From: Butyrivibrio sp. AC2005
Lineage (GTDB): Bacteria; Bacillota; Clostridia; Lachnospirales; Lachnospiraceae
Length of the DNA: 64,000 nucleotides
NCBI RefSeq assembly: GCF_000424145.1
Contig: NZ_KE384137.1
Span: 372,001 to 436,000, forward strand
Reading direction: 5' to 3'
Positions within the stretch are counted from its first letter, which is position 1. The number at the start of each line of letters is the position of its first letter. The notes under the pieces are model-generated. The model was given only the letters and a program-made list of their open reading frames with translations, was not told where the DNA came from and ran no database searches. This document shows, one piece after another, positions 17,749 through 26,431 of this stretch. A program made the translations under genes and the position numbers.

Positions 17749-18966
17749 TTACCATACCAAATCAGCCGCATGCATCGGCCATGAATTAATCCTTATACTT
17801 GAAATTTTACCATTTTTTAAATGCACAACGCGGTTGGCCATCTTGGCTATCTCGACGTTATGTGTAACCATTACAACTGATGTCAGTCCCTCTTCAATAA
17901 TACTCTCTATTAATTTCAGAACCTCCTGTCCTGTTGTAAAATCAAGTGCTGCTGTAGGCTCATCAGCAAGTATTATTCTAGGGTTCTTTACTATAGCTCT
18001 GGCAATTGATACTCTCTGCTGTTGCCCGCCACTCATCATGGAGGGATAGCTATTTGCCCTATCCGCAAGTCCAACCATCTTCAGGGCATTTTTTGAGTCT
18101 CTTGGATTTTTGCAAATTTCAGCTATAAACTTTACATTTTCAAGAGCAGTAAGATTCGGCATCAGATTATAAGCCTGAAAAATAAAGCCTATGTCATCCC
18201 TTCTGAATTTAATCAGTTCCTTTTCTGTAGGATGGGAAAAATCCCTGCCATCTATCGTGATTTTACCTTCAGTAGGCGAATCCATTCCTCCTATTATATT
18301 CAAAAGTGTTGATTTACCACAGCCGCTTTCACCGAGAATAACAAGAAGCTCTTTCTCGTAAATATCAAGATCTATTCCCTTAAGAATATGTGACACCCCC
18401 GCCCCTGTAGTAAAATCCTTCTTTATGCCACGGAGTGTCATGACTGAATTTTTATTAGTGCTTGGGGAATATGAAAAACCACGTTCCTCAATTATCATTG
18501 CACAGAGGCCGGCAAAAGAATGTATTATGGAGATCTCATCCTTTGAGTAATCGTCTATAAGAGTACGATTAAGCAGCTCAACACATCCCACAACCTGGCT
18601 CTTTAAAAACATGGGATAATACAAGGCATTATGGGTAATTATACCCGTCGCTTCATTTTTACCGCCCGGAAATCTGTCATCGTTTAACCCGTCTTTAACA
18701 TAAACCATTTCTCCGGTCTCGCAGACTTTTCCTACAATTCCTTTTCCGTATGCGATTCCATAACCCGTTGCGTCAATATCGCCTGTGGAAATGACACTAT
18801 ACAAAGTTCTTGTTTGAGAATCCTTGATCCACATAATGCCGGAGCTGGTATGAACAGCATCACTAAGGGCTTCAAAGGCTTCTGTAAGAGCATCTTCAAT
18901 CTGCTCTTCCTCCAGCATTTGCATAATATTCCATAATACCTTGATCACATTGCCCTGAATTGCCAT
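17749..18966 (-). CDS. GAF-domain ABC transporter ATPase
   Basis: 405 residues from the ATG at 18966 (CGGAGG in front); a longer frame to 19101 has no good start signal. Residues about 20-165 form a GAF-like sensor domain ('GIAYGKGIVGKVCETGEMVYV', 'GCVELLNR'). Residues about 174-400 form a MacB/LolD-type ATPase with Walker A GESGCGKST (212-220), signature MSGGQQQRVSIARA (311-324) and Walker B IILADEPTAALD. It should power the downstream FtsX-type permease. A GAF domain fused directly to the transporter ATPase is uncommon and implies ligand-gated transport; the ligand is unknown. Confidence 0.88.
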   Translation of the reverse strand: MAIQGNVIKVLWNIMQMLEEEQIEDALTEAFEALSDAVHTSSGIMWIKDSQTRTLYSVISTGDIDATGYGIAYGKGIVGKVCETGEMVYVKDGLNDDRFPGGKNEATGIITHNALYYPMFLKSQVVGCVELLNRTLIDDYSKDEISIIHSFAGLCAMIIEERGFSYSPSTNKNSVMTLRGIKKDFTTGAGVSHILKGIDLDIYEKELLVILGESGCGKSTLLNIIGGMDSPTEGKITIDGRDFSHPTEKELIKFRRDDIGFIFQAYNLMPNLTALENVKFIAEICKNPRDSKNALKMVGLADRANSYPSMMSGGQQQRVSIARAIVKNPRIILADEPTAALDFTTGQEVLKLIESIIEEGLTSVVMVTHNVEIAKMANRVVHLKNGKISSIRINSWPMHAADLVW

Positions 18967-19085
18967 ATAAACCTCCGGTTGTCGGAAAAAATCTGATATA
19001 TTACAATTATAGCAAAACCATTTTGCGTAGTGTTGCAAACAGTATTTTGTTAATTGTTTTTTTATTATTTCCCACAAGAAAATAG

Positions 19086-19119
19086 CCGTAATGCTCTCCA
19101 AACATCGAAAGCATTACGG
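19086..19119 (-). terminator. Rho-independent terminator of metA
   Basis: Minus-strand CCGTAATGCT pairs perfectly with AGCATTACGG across a 14-base loop, followed by a T-rich tail. It starts 20 bases after the metA stop codon. Confidence 0.85.
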
Positions 19120-19138
19120 CATCTGATTGTTAGTTTAA

Positions 19139-20107
19139 TTATTCTGCCAAACTTGTAAGAATAGATTTTGCTTTATTTTTTCTGTCATCATCAAGTATCT
19201 GACCCCATTTATATGGTGTAGCCTGATATACATAATAGTCCAGCCAGTTGGAATAAAGGTTGTTGCAGTGTGATCTCCAAATCAGCTTAGGCGTATTGTC
19301 CGGATCATCATCCGGATAATAATTCTCCGGAACATGTATCGGCAAATCCTTACTTAAGTCTCTGACGTATTCGTTGTGAAGTGTAAGTCTGTCATACTCA
19401 GCATGTCCCATTACAAAAATATTTTTTCCATCTCTGGACATACAGAGGAACACTCCGGCTACAGTTGACTCTGCAAGAACTACAAGGTCTTTACATGAAT
19501 GTATCTCAGCAGCAGGTGATTCGGTATGTCTTGAATGAGGCATCCAGAAGACATCATCAAAACCTCTTACAAGCGGAACCTTGCGATTTTCAACATGATG
19601 CTCAAATAATCCGAAGAGCTTCTCAGCCAGTGGTCTCTTTTGTATGCCATAGTGGTAATATAAGCCTGCCTGCGCTCCCCAGCATATATGGAATGTTGAA
19701 GTTACATTTGTCTTGGACCATTCAAATATTTCGCATAGCTCATTCCAATAATCAACCTGTTCGAATTCCATCTGTTCTACAGGAGCTCCGGTAATAATTA
19801 GTCCATCATACGTATTATCCTTCAATTCTTCAAAGGTATGATAGAACCTGTTCAGATGGTTGGGCGAAGTATTAAGGGATTTATGGCTGCTTACCCTCAT
19901 GAAGGAAACATCTATTTGCAGTGGTGTATTTGAAAGTGAGCGCAGCAGCTGCAGTTCTGTATCTTCTTTAAGAGGCATCAGATTCAAAATACAAATATTC
20001 AAAGAACGAATATCCTGATGCATAGCCCTGTTTTCATCAACCACAAAGATATTTTCTTTTTCAAGAATTTCCCTTACGGGAAGGTCGTTCATAATTTTAA
20101 TAGGCAT
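19139..20107 (-). CDS. metA: Homoserine O-acetyltransferase (MetA/MetAA family)
   Basis: 322 residues, full length for MetA. The enzyme activates homoserine for methionine synthesis. The nucleophile Cys142 is in 'FHICWGAQAG'. Residue 111 is Glu in 'GAPVEQMEFEQ', the position where Glu favours acetyl-CoA (Bacillus cereus MetA) and Gly favours succinyl-CoA (E. coli), so acetyl transfer is expected despite the usual database name. The ATG has a GGAGGAG Shine-Dalgarno. There is no SAM riboswitch or T-box in the 37 bases to ligA, so expression probably comes from the ligA transcript. Confidence 0.95.
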   Translation of the reverse strand: MPIKIMNDLPVREILEKENIFVVDENRAMHQDIRSLNICILNLMPLKEDTELQLLRSLSNTPLQIDVSFMRVSSHKSLNTSPNHLNRFYHTFEELKDNTYDGLIITGAPVEQMEFEQVDYWNELCEIFEWSKTNVTSTFHICWGAQAGLYYHYGIQKRPLAEKLFGLFEHHVENRKVPLVRGFDDVFWMPHSRHTESPAAEIHSCKDLVVLAESTVAGVFLCMSRDGKNIFVMGHAEYDRLTLHNEYVRDLSKDLPIHVPENYYPDDDPDNTPKLIWRSHCNNLYSNWLDYYVYQATPYKWGQILDDDRKNKAKSILTSLAE

Positions 20108-20144
20108 TTCTTTCTCCTCCTTGGCCTCGTATCAGTATCAGGTA

Positions 20145-22169
20145 TTATTTAAGCAATTCCAGAAATTCTGCTTCGTTTATAATTCTAATGCCAAGCTCCT
20201 GCGCTTTTGTAAGCTTACTTCCTGCAGCTTCTCCGGCAAGAACCATTGTAGTTTTCTTGGAAACACTGCCTGCAGCCTTACCACCGTTTTTAGTAATAAG
20301 AGCCTCCGCATCCTTTCTTCCAAGTGTAGGAAGCGTTCCTGTTACTACAATTGTCATTCCGGCAAGCTTATCTGAAGCTCCTTCATCCTTAACAACAGTC
20401 ATATTAACGCCTGCGTCCTTCATTCGAAGAATAAGCTGTCTGTTCTCTTCACTGTGGAAAAATTCATATAAATCTCCCGCAGTCGTCTCTCCAATATCGG
20501 GCATTGATAAAAAGCCGTCAACCGTAACATTAAATAATTGCGTAAGGTCATCCACATGCTTCATTATTTCTCTTGCGGTAGCCTTTCCTACATTCCTTAT
20601 GGCAAGACCGGTAAGAAGCATGACAGGGTCATTTTCCTTGGACTTTTCTATTTCACCAAGAAGCTTATCGGTGTTCTTCTCTTTTCCGATAATTCCTTTT
20701 TCAATCATCTCATCACGATAATTCTTAAGATCATAGATATCAGCATAATTCTTAAGATATCCGTCTTTTGTAAGTGCCTCTATAAGAGTATCACCAAGTC
20801 CCATAATATTCATGGCATCTCTTGATGTAAAATATGCGATAGTCCTTGTAACCTGTGCAGGACAAGTAGGATTGACACATCTGATATCTGCTGTATCTTC
20901 TTCTCTTACCAGCTTATGTCCGCATACAGGGCAGTTCTCAGGAGCGACATAAACCTGTTCAGGCTCTTCAACACAGCCATTAAGCTTTGGAATAATCTCA
21001 CCGGATTTAAAGAGCTTATAAGCTCCACCGATTCCTATTTTCATATCCCGGATGTAATCCTGGTTGTGAAGTGTTGCCCTGGAGACAGAGGTGCCACACA
21101 GTCTTGCAGGTTTTCCTGTCTCTTTATCATGAAAGCTTCCCGTAAATGTGAGCTTACCTGTCCTTCCAACGTCAACAAGAATCTCATCCATTACAACAAC
21201 CTTTTCTTCCGGCGGATACTTATATGCTATATGACCGCTTGAGTACTTGCTTCCTGCGGGGAAATCATCTCTCCATCCAGTATGATCAACTTTTACAACA
21301 GCTCCATCAAGATCAAAGGTCAGATCAAATCTGTCATCGCCAATAGCATCTATTGCCTTAAGAACATCCTCTGCCGTTTTGCAGCAGCTGTGTTTTACAA
21401 CAGGTATTCCAAGTCCTTCAAGAGTATCCAAAGCCTTACAATGGCTCTCCATAAGTTCTTCGGGTCCATCCTGAACATTGAATACAAACATCCGAAGGCC
21501 GCGCTCCTTAGTAACCGCACTGTCGAGTTGTCTTAAAGTACCGGCTGCAAGGTTTCTGGGATTGGCCGCGGTCTTTTTACCAAGCTTTTCCTGTTGTTCA
21601 TTAAATCTGTCAAAATCCTCGTGCGACATATAGACTTCGCCTCTAAGCTCCAAATATCTCGCATCGTATTTAATTTCTCTTTTGACATCGGGAATTACAA
21701 GCGCATTTATTGTAACATCCTCACCTACTCTGCCGTCTCCTCTGGTCTCAGCGAGGGCAAGTCTCATGTATCCCGGCTTATCAGGATTTTCTTCATAGCG
21801 TAGAGTCATGCTCAGTCCATCAATTTTATATTCGACTGAAAACTCAGCATCCGGATGTTTTACATGTACCTTATTAACCCAGGCGGTTACATCGGCTTTG
21901 TCAAAAACATCCTCTATCGAAAGCATAGGCACATTGTGTGTAACCTTAACGCCTGCTTCTCTCTTGGCAGTTCCGCCAATTATCTGGCTTGGGGAATCTT
22001 TTGTAATAAGCTCCGGATACTCTGTTTCCATCTGCTTTAATTCCTGCATCATCTGATCATATTCATAATCAGAAATCTCAGGAGCATCCTGATTGTAGTA
22101 TCGATCCATGTGATAGCGGATTTTCTCCGCAAGATCGTTGTATTTGGAAATTATTTCATTTGTAGCCAT
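20145..22169 (-). CDS. ligA: NAD-dependent DNA ligase LigA
   Basis: 674 residues, the normal length. The ligase seals nicks in replication and repair using NAD+. The adenylated lysine K115 is in 'VEYKIDGLS'. The OB fold, the four-Cys zinc finger ('CPVCGHKL...RCVNPTCPAQ'), the tandem helix-hairpin-helix region and a C-terminal BRCT domain (about 595-674, 'VVTGTLPTLGRKDAEALI') are all present. The ATG is preceded by GGGGAGA. It lies 45 bases downstream of the pseudouridine synthase gene and just upstream of metA. Confidence 0.97.
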   Translation of the reverse strand: MATNEIISKYNDLAEKIRYHMDRYYNQDAPEISDYEYDQMMQELKQMETEYPELITKDSPSQIIGGTAKREAGVKVTHNVPMLSIEDVFDKADVTAWVNKVHVKHPDAEFSVEYKIDGLSMTLRYEENPDKPGYMRLALAETRGDGRVGEDVTINALVIPDVKREIKYDARYLELRGEVYMSHEDFDRFNEQQEKLGKKTAANPRNLAAGTLRQLDSAVTKERGLRMFVFNVQDGPEELMESHCKALDTLEGLGIPVVKHSCCKTAEDVLKAIDAIGDDRFDLTFDLDGAVVKVDHTGWRDDFPAGSKYSSGHIAYKYPPEEKVVVMDEILVDVGRTGKLTFTGSFHDKETGKPARLCGTSVSRATLHNQDYIRDMKIGIGGAYKLFKSGEIIPKLNGCVEEPEQVYVAPENCPVCGHKLVREEDTADIRCVNPTCPAQVTRTIAYFTSRDAMNIMGLGDTLIEALTKDGYLKNYADIYDLKNYRDEMIEKGIIGKEKNTDKLLGEIEKSKENDPVMLLTGLAIRNVGKATAREIMKHVDDLTQLFNVTVDGFLSMPDIGETTAGDLYEFFHSEENRQLILRMKDAGVNMTVVKDEGASDKLAGMTIVVTGTLPTLGRKDAEALITKNGGKAAGSVSKKTTMVLAGEAAGSKLTKAQELGIRIINEAEFLELLK

Positions 22170-22214
22170 TTATGTCTCCCCTGAATTTCTTTTTCTTTAT
22201 ACCTCGTAAGGCTA

Positions 22215-22934
22215 TTATAAGCCGGCTTCCTTATAGAGCATTCGTAGCTCATCTCCACTAATTATACGGTACTCGGAATGATTAAGCCCTGCCAGCTCAA
22301 TATTTAAAATTCGTATTCTCTTAAGCTTAGTTACTGTGTATCCAAATGCATCACACATTCGTCTGATCTGTCTGTTCAACCCCTGTGTGAGTATTATCTT
22401 AAAGCAGTTATCATCAAGCCTTTCAAGCTTACATGGTTTTGTAGTCCTATCAAGTTCAGAAAGATAAACTCCTTTTCCCATATCTCTGATAAACTTGTCT
22501 GTAACAGGGTGATCCACTTCAACAATATATTCCTTCTCATGTCCGTTTCTGGATTTCATCATCGCCTGAATGAGGTCACCATCGTTAGTGAGGATCATCA
22601 GTCCCTCAGAATCTTTATCAAGTCTTCCCGCATAGGTAACACGGCCTTCATATTTGAGATCTTCAATAATTGTTCTCTCAGCATGCTCATCCCTCTCGGT
22701 ACAAACTACCCCTACCGGCTTATTGTAGGCGAGAACAACCTTCTCCTCTACGGGACTTATTATTTTATCATCAAATAAAACCTCGTCCCACGGTGCAACT
22801 TTGGTTCCCGTAAGCGCTGTGGTCCCATTTACCTTGATACGGCCTGCTTCGATAAGCTTATCTGCTTCTCGCCTGGAGCAGATGCCGCACATGGATATGT
22901 ATTTGTTTAATCTGATTTCGTCGTTCTGTGGCAC
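22215..22934 (-). CDS. RluB/RluF/RsuA-family rRNA pseudouridine synthase
   Basis: 239 residues with an N-terminal S4 RNA-binding domain ('RLNKYISMCGICSRREADKLIEAGRIKVNG') and a catalytic domain with the motif GRLDKDSEGL, whose Asp is the catalytic residue. It isomerises a uridine in rRNA; the exact site cannot be read from the sequence, although RluB/RluF targets in 23S rRNA are likeliest. The start is a GTG at 22934. Its Shine-Dalgarno GAGGGG, five bases upstream, is the end of intergenic repeat copy 3. Confidence 0.9.
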   Translation of the reverse strand: MPQNDEIRLNKYISMCGICSRREADKLIEAGRIKVNGTTALTGTKVAPWDEVLFDDKIISPVEEKVVLAYNKPVGVVCTERDEHAERTIIEDLKYEGRVTYAGRLDKDSEGLMILTNDGDLIQAMMKSRNGHEKEYIVEVDHPVTDKFIRDMGKGVYLSELDRTTKPCKLERLDDNCFKIILTQGLNRQIRRMCDAFGYTVTKLKRIRILNIELAGLNHSEYRIISGDELRMLYKEAGL

Positions 22935-22940
22935 TGTGTC

Positions 22941-23035
22941 CCCTCATCCGCCCTTCGGGCACCTGTCTTCGCTCCGCTTCGGTCCGCGCTATACCAACGT
23001 CCCCCGGACGTTGAGCGCCCCCTAGGGGAAAGCTA
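22941..23035. repeat. CCCCTCAT-type intergenic repeat, copy 3 (long form)
   Basis: CCCCTCATCC, a GCCC-TTC-GGGC hairpin, a conserved core (ACCTGTCTTCGCTCCGC and TTCGGTCCGCGCT), a CAACGTCC/GGACGTTG hairpin, then AGCGCCCCCTAGGGG. The same order and core occur in copy 4 at 41759. Compared with copy 4 both hairpins have changed in sequence while keeping pairing. Read on the minus strand, its last bases (GAGGGG) form the apparent Shine-Dalgarno of the pseudouridine synthase gene. Confidence 0.88.
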
Positions 23036-23080
23036 TAATAATAATTCTTATCTAAAAAAAACCTCCAAAACCATATATAA

Positions 23081-23113
23081 AACGGAACGTCCTTCCATAG
23101 AAGTCGTCCCGTT
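23081..23113 (-). terminator. Terminator of mecA
   Basis: Minus-strand AACGGGACG pairs with CGTTCCGTT (one G-T pair) across 15 bases, followed by TTTTATAT. It is about 45 bases past the mecA stop. Confidence 0.65.
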
Positions 23114-23157
23114 AAGAAATCCTATAAATCCGCAGACAATTGCTATTTATTATAGTT

Positions 23158-24006
23158 TTATAAGCTGCAAAGTGTTTCTATTGCCTTATCCTTTAGAACA
23201 GTATCAAAGTTCTCATCCATATGGCAGATGAGATTATCTTTTGTTGTTACAAACTTACCAAACTCATAGCATATTGAAAATACTGCCGCAAAGGTCTTTG
23301 CATTCTCATCTTTTCTGTCAAATACGATGTAGTAAGCATTATTGGAAGGATTTCTGTAAAGAGTACTTCCCATCTTAATCTCACCGGGTATCTGTTTGCA
23401 AAGTGAAATAACAGTTCTAAGATCCTTTATTTCAAATGCAAAGGTCTTAAAGCCAATCTGTTCAAGCTGTGCTCTTGCAGGATTAGAATCAGCCTCACTC
23501 TCAATCCTTGTGCGTCTTGCAGCACCCTCTTTTTTCTTAGCTGGAATGCTGTTAGAATCCTCTATAGTATCCTTATCGGAATTAACCTTCTCAACCATAT
23601 TCTTAACTGAGTTCGTGAAATCCTTAAGACTCTGAAGGTATTCACTAAGCTTGGGAATTCTGTCCTCCTCGGGAACATCTCCCAGTTCCTCAAGAAAGTT
23701 CTTTGGAAATCTCAGTCCGGCCTTCTCTGTAAGATTCTTAAGCATATCGGCAAAGGCACCATCCGTATTCTCCGATAATGTAAGAGAAATTGAGTGATCG
23801 GGAAGAACCGTTATCTGCATAGGAGTAAATGCTCCCTGCGGCTTATAATCTACCTCTTCCACAGCCTTCTCCATTACATCATGAAGAAAGTCCATTGCTT
23901 CCTTGCTCTTATCAAAAAGATCTTCGAGCTTAAGTCCCTGCTCGTCCATATCATCTTCTGTGATTATGCAATTAATAGTATCCTTATTAACTCTTGTAAA
24001 CTTCAT
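23158..24006 (-). CDS. mecA: MecA-family adaptor protein
   Basis: 282 residues. The N-terminus 'MKFTRVNKDTINCIITEDDM...GLKLEDLFDKSKEAMDFLHDVM' is the MecA substrate-binding domain. The C-terminal domain ('AFEIKDLRTVISLCKQI...LYRNPSNNAYYIVF') is the one that binds ClpC. A charged low-complexity linker (about 138-180) joins them. MecA delivers unfolded or specific proteins to the ClpCP protease, the targets in Bacillus including ComK and Spx. It is monocistronic, with its own promoter and terminator. Confidence 0.92.
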   Translation of the reverse strand: MKFTRVNKDTINCIITEDDMDEQGLKLEDLFDKSKEAMDFLHDVMEKAVEEVDYKPQGAFTPMQITVLPDHSISLTLSENTDGAFADMLKNLTEKAGLRFPKNFLEELGDVPEEDRIPKLSEYLQSLKDFTNSVKNMVEKVNSDKDTIEDSNSIPAKKKEGAARRTRIESEADSNPARAQLEQIGFKTFAFEIKDLRTVISLCKQIPGEIKMGSTLYRNPSNNAYYIVFDRKDENAKTFAAVFSICYEFGKFVTTKDNLICHMDENFDTVLKDKAIETLCSL

Positions 24007-24020
24007 AAAAATAAACTCCG

Positions 24021-24041
24021 CGTTACATCAAACTTGTAACG
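24021..24041. promoter_or_regulatory. Inverted repeat in the mecA leader
   Basis: CGTTACA (24021-24027) and TGTAACG (24035-24041) form a perfect 7-bp inverted repeat with a 7-base spacer, between the mecA promoter and its start codon. It could be a repressor operator or an mRNA hairpin near the ribosome-binding site. The regulator is not known. Confidence 0.45.
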
Positions 24042-24070
24042 TATTTGAATCTGAATACAACATATAGGGC

Positions 24071-24098
24071 ATTATACCACAAATATTGATTATTTCAA
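24071..24098 (-). promoter_or_regulatory. mecA promoter
   Basis: Minus-strand TTGAAA (24098-24093), a 16-base spacer and a perfect TATAAT (24076-24071) lie about 65 bases upstream of mecA. This is among the clearest promoters in the window. Confidence 0.6.
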
Positions 24099-24124
24099 AA
24101 AAGTTATTAATTTTTTCTTAATAA

Positions 24125-25120
24125 TCAGCAAATCCTCGGAAGACCTTCTCCGTAAAGCGGACCAATGAGTCTCTCTCCTCCAATTGCGGTATGTAATATT
24201 ACACCATTATTATCGGCTTTTTTTACTTCACCTATTATAGCTGCGTTATCACCATATTCAGATGTTTTGATAATAGAAAGAGCCTTATCCGCATCCTTTC
24301 CGTTTACCACACATATCATCTTGCCTTCATTTCCCATATAAACAGGATCAAGACCAAGCATCTTACAAAAATCCTTAACTGCAGCACTTACAGGTAGTTT
24401 TTCCTGATACAGATGTATCTCACATTCAGAAGCTCCTGCAAACTCATGGAGAACAGTACCAAGTCCGCCTCTTGTAACATCTCTCATGGCATGTACATCA
24501 ATATTCTGCTCTATTAAGCCTGTAACCATCTCTGTTAGCGGTGCATTATCAGACATGATACTGTTTTTAATGTTCATTCTGTCAGATAAAATTGCTGCAT
24601 GATGGTCTCCAAGGTTACCTGATACGATCAAAACGTCGCCATCTTTACAGCCTGCAGGTGATAAAGCTACTCCCTCAGGCATAAAACCAACACCTGAAGT
24701 ATTTATCATAATTCCTCCAAAATCACCGCGTTTTTCTACAACCTTGGTGTCACCTGTGACAACTGTAACTCCGGCTTCCTTTGCCGTCTCAGCCATTGAT
24801 GAGATGATTTTATCAAGATCATCAATATCCATCCCCTCTTCAAGAATGCATCCACAAGTAATGTATTTTGGCTTAGCGCCGCTCATTAACAGATCATTAA
24901 CTGTTCCGCAAACAGAAAGACGACCTATATCCCCGCCGGGGAAAAAATAAGGAGTGACAACAAAGCTGTCAGTTGTTACCGCAAGTCTTTTACATCCCGG
25001 AACAACAGCAGAATCCTCCATCCTGTCAAGGTATTCATTCTTAAAATGCTTTGCAAATATATTTTCAATAAGCTCAGATGTAGAAGCGCCACCGCTTCCA
25101 TGTGCCATTGTTACTTTCAT
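24125..25120 (-). CDS. hypE: Hydrogenase maturation protein HypE
   Basis: 331 residues, a PurM/AIR-synthase-fold protein. It dehydrates the thiocarbamate made by HypF on its own C-terminal cysteine to the thiocyanate that supplies the CN ligands of [NiFe] hydrogenase. The N-terminal 'HGSGGASTSELIENIF' and the C-terminal 'LPRIC', ending in the acceptor C331, are both intact. It starts 2 bases after hypD and is the last gene of the ech-hyp unit; no strong terminator follows before the mecA promoter. Confidence 0.97.
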   Translation of the reverse strand: MKVTMAHGSGGASTSELIENIFAKHFKNEYLDRMEDSAVVPGCKRLAVTTDSFVVTPYFFPGGDIGRLSVCGTVNDLLMSGAKPKYITCGCILEEGMDIDDLDKIISSMAETAKEAGVTVVTGDTKVVEKRGDFGGIMINTSGVGFMPEGVALSPAGCKDGDVLIVSGNLGDHHAAILSDRMNIKNSIMSDNAPLTEMVTGLIEQNIDVHAMRDVTRGGLGTVLHEFAGASECEIHLYQEKLPVSAAVKDFCKMLGLDPVYMGNEGKMICVVNGKDADKALSIIKTSEYGDNAAIIGEVKKADNNGVILHTAIGGERLIGPLYGEGLPRIC

Positions 25121-25122
25121 TA

Positions 25123-26169
25123 TTATCTCTTCTTTCGTCCTGAAACATAGTAGTTATAACAGCTTCCTTCGGTAGAAACCATACAGGCGCCATGAGCATT
25201 CTCCGGGGAGCATGCTTTTCCAAACAAAGGACATTCATCCGGAGATATTTCTCCCGTAAGCACCCTGGCGCAGCTGCATCCGGGTGGCATATGGTCCTCA
25301 TCAAGGCCATAGCTTCCGGCATCATATTCCATATACTCTTTTCTGAGTCTCATACCGGATCCCGGAATCTTTCCCATACCTCTCCAGGAAGCATCGCATG
25401 GCTCAAAAAACTTGCCTACTTCCCTGGCAGCATCTGCATTTCCCTTTTCACTTACAGCACTCTTGTACAGGTTCTTAATACCTGAGTGTCCCTTCATTTT
25501 TACCAGCGCATAAATAGCTGTAAGAAGGCCTGCCCCTTCAAAACCTGCAACAGCAAAAGGAAGCCCGGTTTCCTCTGACAGTTCTTTGAACAGATTCGAA
25601 CCTGTTATGACCGATACGTGTCCCGGTGCAATGAATCCATCTATATTATTTGTGTTTTTACACACCCACCTTATGACTTCCGGCATAGTTTTCAGAGATG
25701 TCAAAAGCTTAAGATTATGAACCTTAGCCTCAATTGCATTTTCCAAAACCATAGCATAAACAGGTGTTGTAGTTTCAAAACCAATTGCAGCAAAAACATA
25801 ATTCCTGTCAGGATTATTCTTTGCAAGTTTTATAGCATCCATAGGTGAATACAGCATCTCAACGCTTCCGCCACGTGCTCTTGCATCAGAAAGGCTCATC
25901 TCAGACCCCTTAACCCTGATAAGGTCTCCAAAGGTCAGTACTGTTGTGTTCTCAGTAAGTGAAATTTGTGTCAGTTTGTCTATTACAGCTGTTACCGTAA
26001 CACAGACAGGACACCCCGGGCCTGAAATCAGATGTATTTTGGGTGATAACAAATTCGGTATCCCGTTCTCGGAAATAGCAGCTGTATGTGTACCGCACAC
26101 CTCCATAAAACGCAGATCATCACCGTCGTAATTTTTCAGTTGTTCTTTTATAAATTCAAGTTTATCCAT
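25123..26169 (-). CDS. hypD: Hydrogenase maturation protein HypD
   Basis: 348 residues, the iron-sulfur scaffold where HypC and HypD assemble the Fe(CN)2CO unit. Conserved motifs are present: 'CGTHTAAISENGI', 'GPGCPVCVT', 'GFETTTP', and the Cys-rich C-terminal cluster region ('PPGCSCARVL...DECPLFGKAC...GACMVS'). It begins 8 bases after hypC; its RBS-like GAGGACC lies within the end of hypC. Together with hypC and hypE it forms the usual block. Confidence 0.97.
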   Translation of the reverse strand: MDKLEFIKEQLKNYDGDDLRFMEVCGTHTAAISENGIPNLLSPKIHLISGPGCPVCVTVTAVIDKLTQISLTENTTVLTFGDLIRVKGSEMSLSDARARGGSVEMLYSPMDAIKLAKNNPDRNYVFAAIGFETTTPVYAMVLENAIEAKVHNLKLLTSLKTMPEVIRWVCKNTNNIDGFIAPGHVSVITGSNLFKELSEETGLPFAVAGFEGAGLLTAIYALVKMKGHSGIKNLYKSAVSEKGNADAAREVGKFFEPCDASWRGMGKIPGSGMRLRKEYMEYDAGSYGLDEDHMPPGCSCARVLTGEISPDECPLFGKACSPENAHGACMVSTEGSCYNYYVSGRKKR

Positions 26170-26177
26170 AAGTATAA

Positions 26178-26390
26178 TTACAGGTCCTCTATTTCACGAA
26201 ACAATTCTTCAATCTCATCCGCCTGCGCATCACTCATTGTCTGAATAATGCAGCCAGCGTGTACAAGTACCCTGTCACCTATCTTAATCTTAACAAGGCC
26301 TGCCTCAGCTTCAACGGTATTCCCTGAAAAATCAACCGTTGCCTTGGTTCCGTTTATTTCTGTTACGCGTCCCGGTAATGCTACGCACAT
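26178..26390 (-). CDS. hypC: Hydrogenase assembly chaperone HypC
   Basis: 70 residues starting MCVALPGRV, with Cys2 being the residue that binds the iron centre or the hydrogenase precursor. HypC carries Fe(CN)2CO from HypD to the large subunit. The ATG has an AGAGGAAA Shine-Dalgarno. It lies 41 bases downstream of hypF. Confidence 0.95.
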   Translation of the reverse strand: MCVALPGRVTEINGTKATVDFSGNTVEAEAGLVKIKIGDRVLVHAGCIIQTMSDAQADEIEELFREIEDL

Positions 26391-26431
26391 AATCTGTTTC
26401 CTCTCGTTTTTTAAACTACTGTCATATATCC

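Noticed and set aside
20108..20144. SAM riboswitch or T-box in front of metA
   Set aside because: Only 37 bases separate metA from ligA, too short for either, and no consensus is seen.
20188..20721. 177-residue plus-strand open frame inside ligA
   Set aside because: Antisense shadow of a well-recognised gene, no RBS, no recognisable family.
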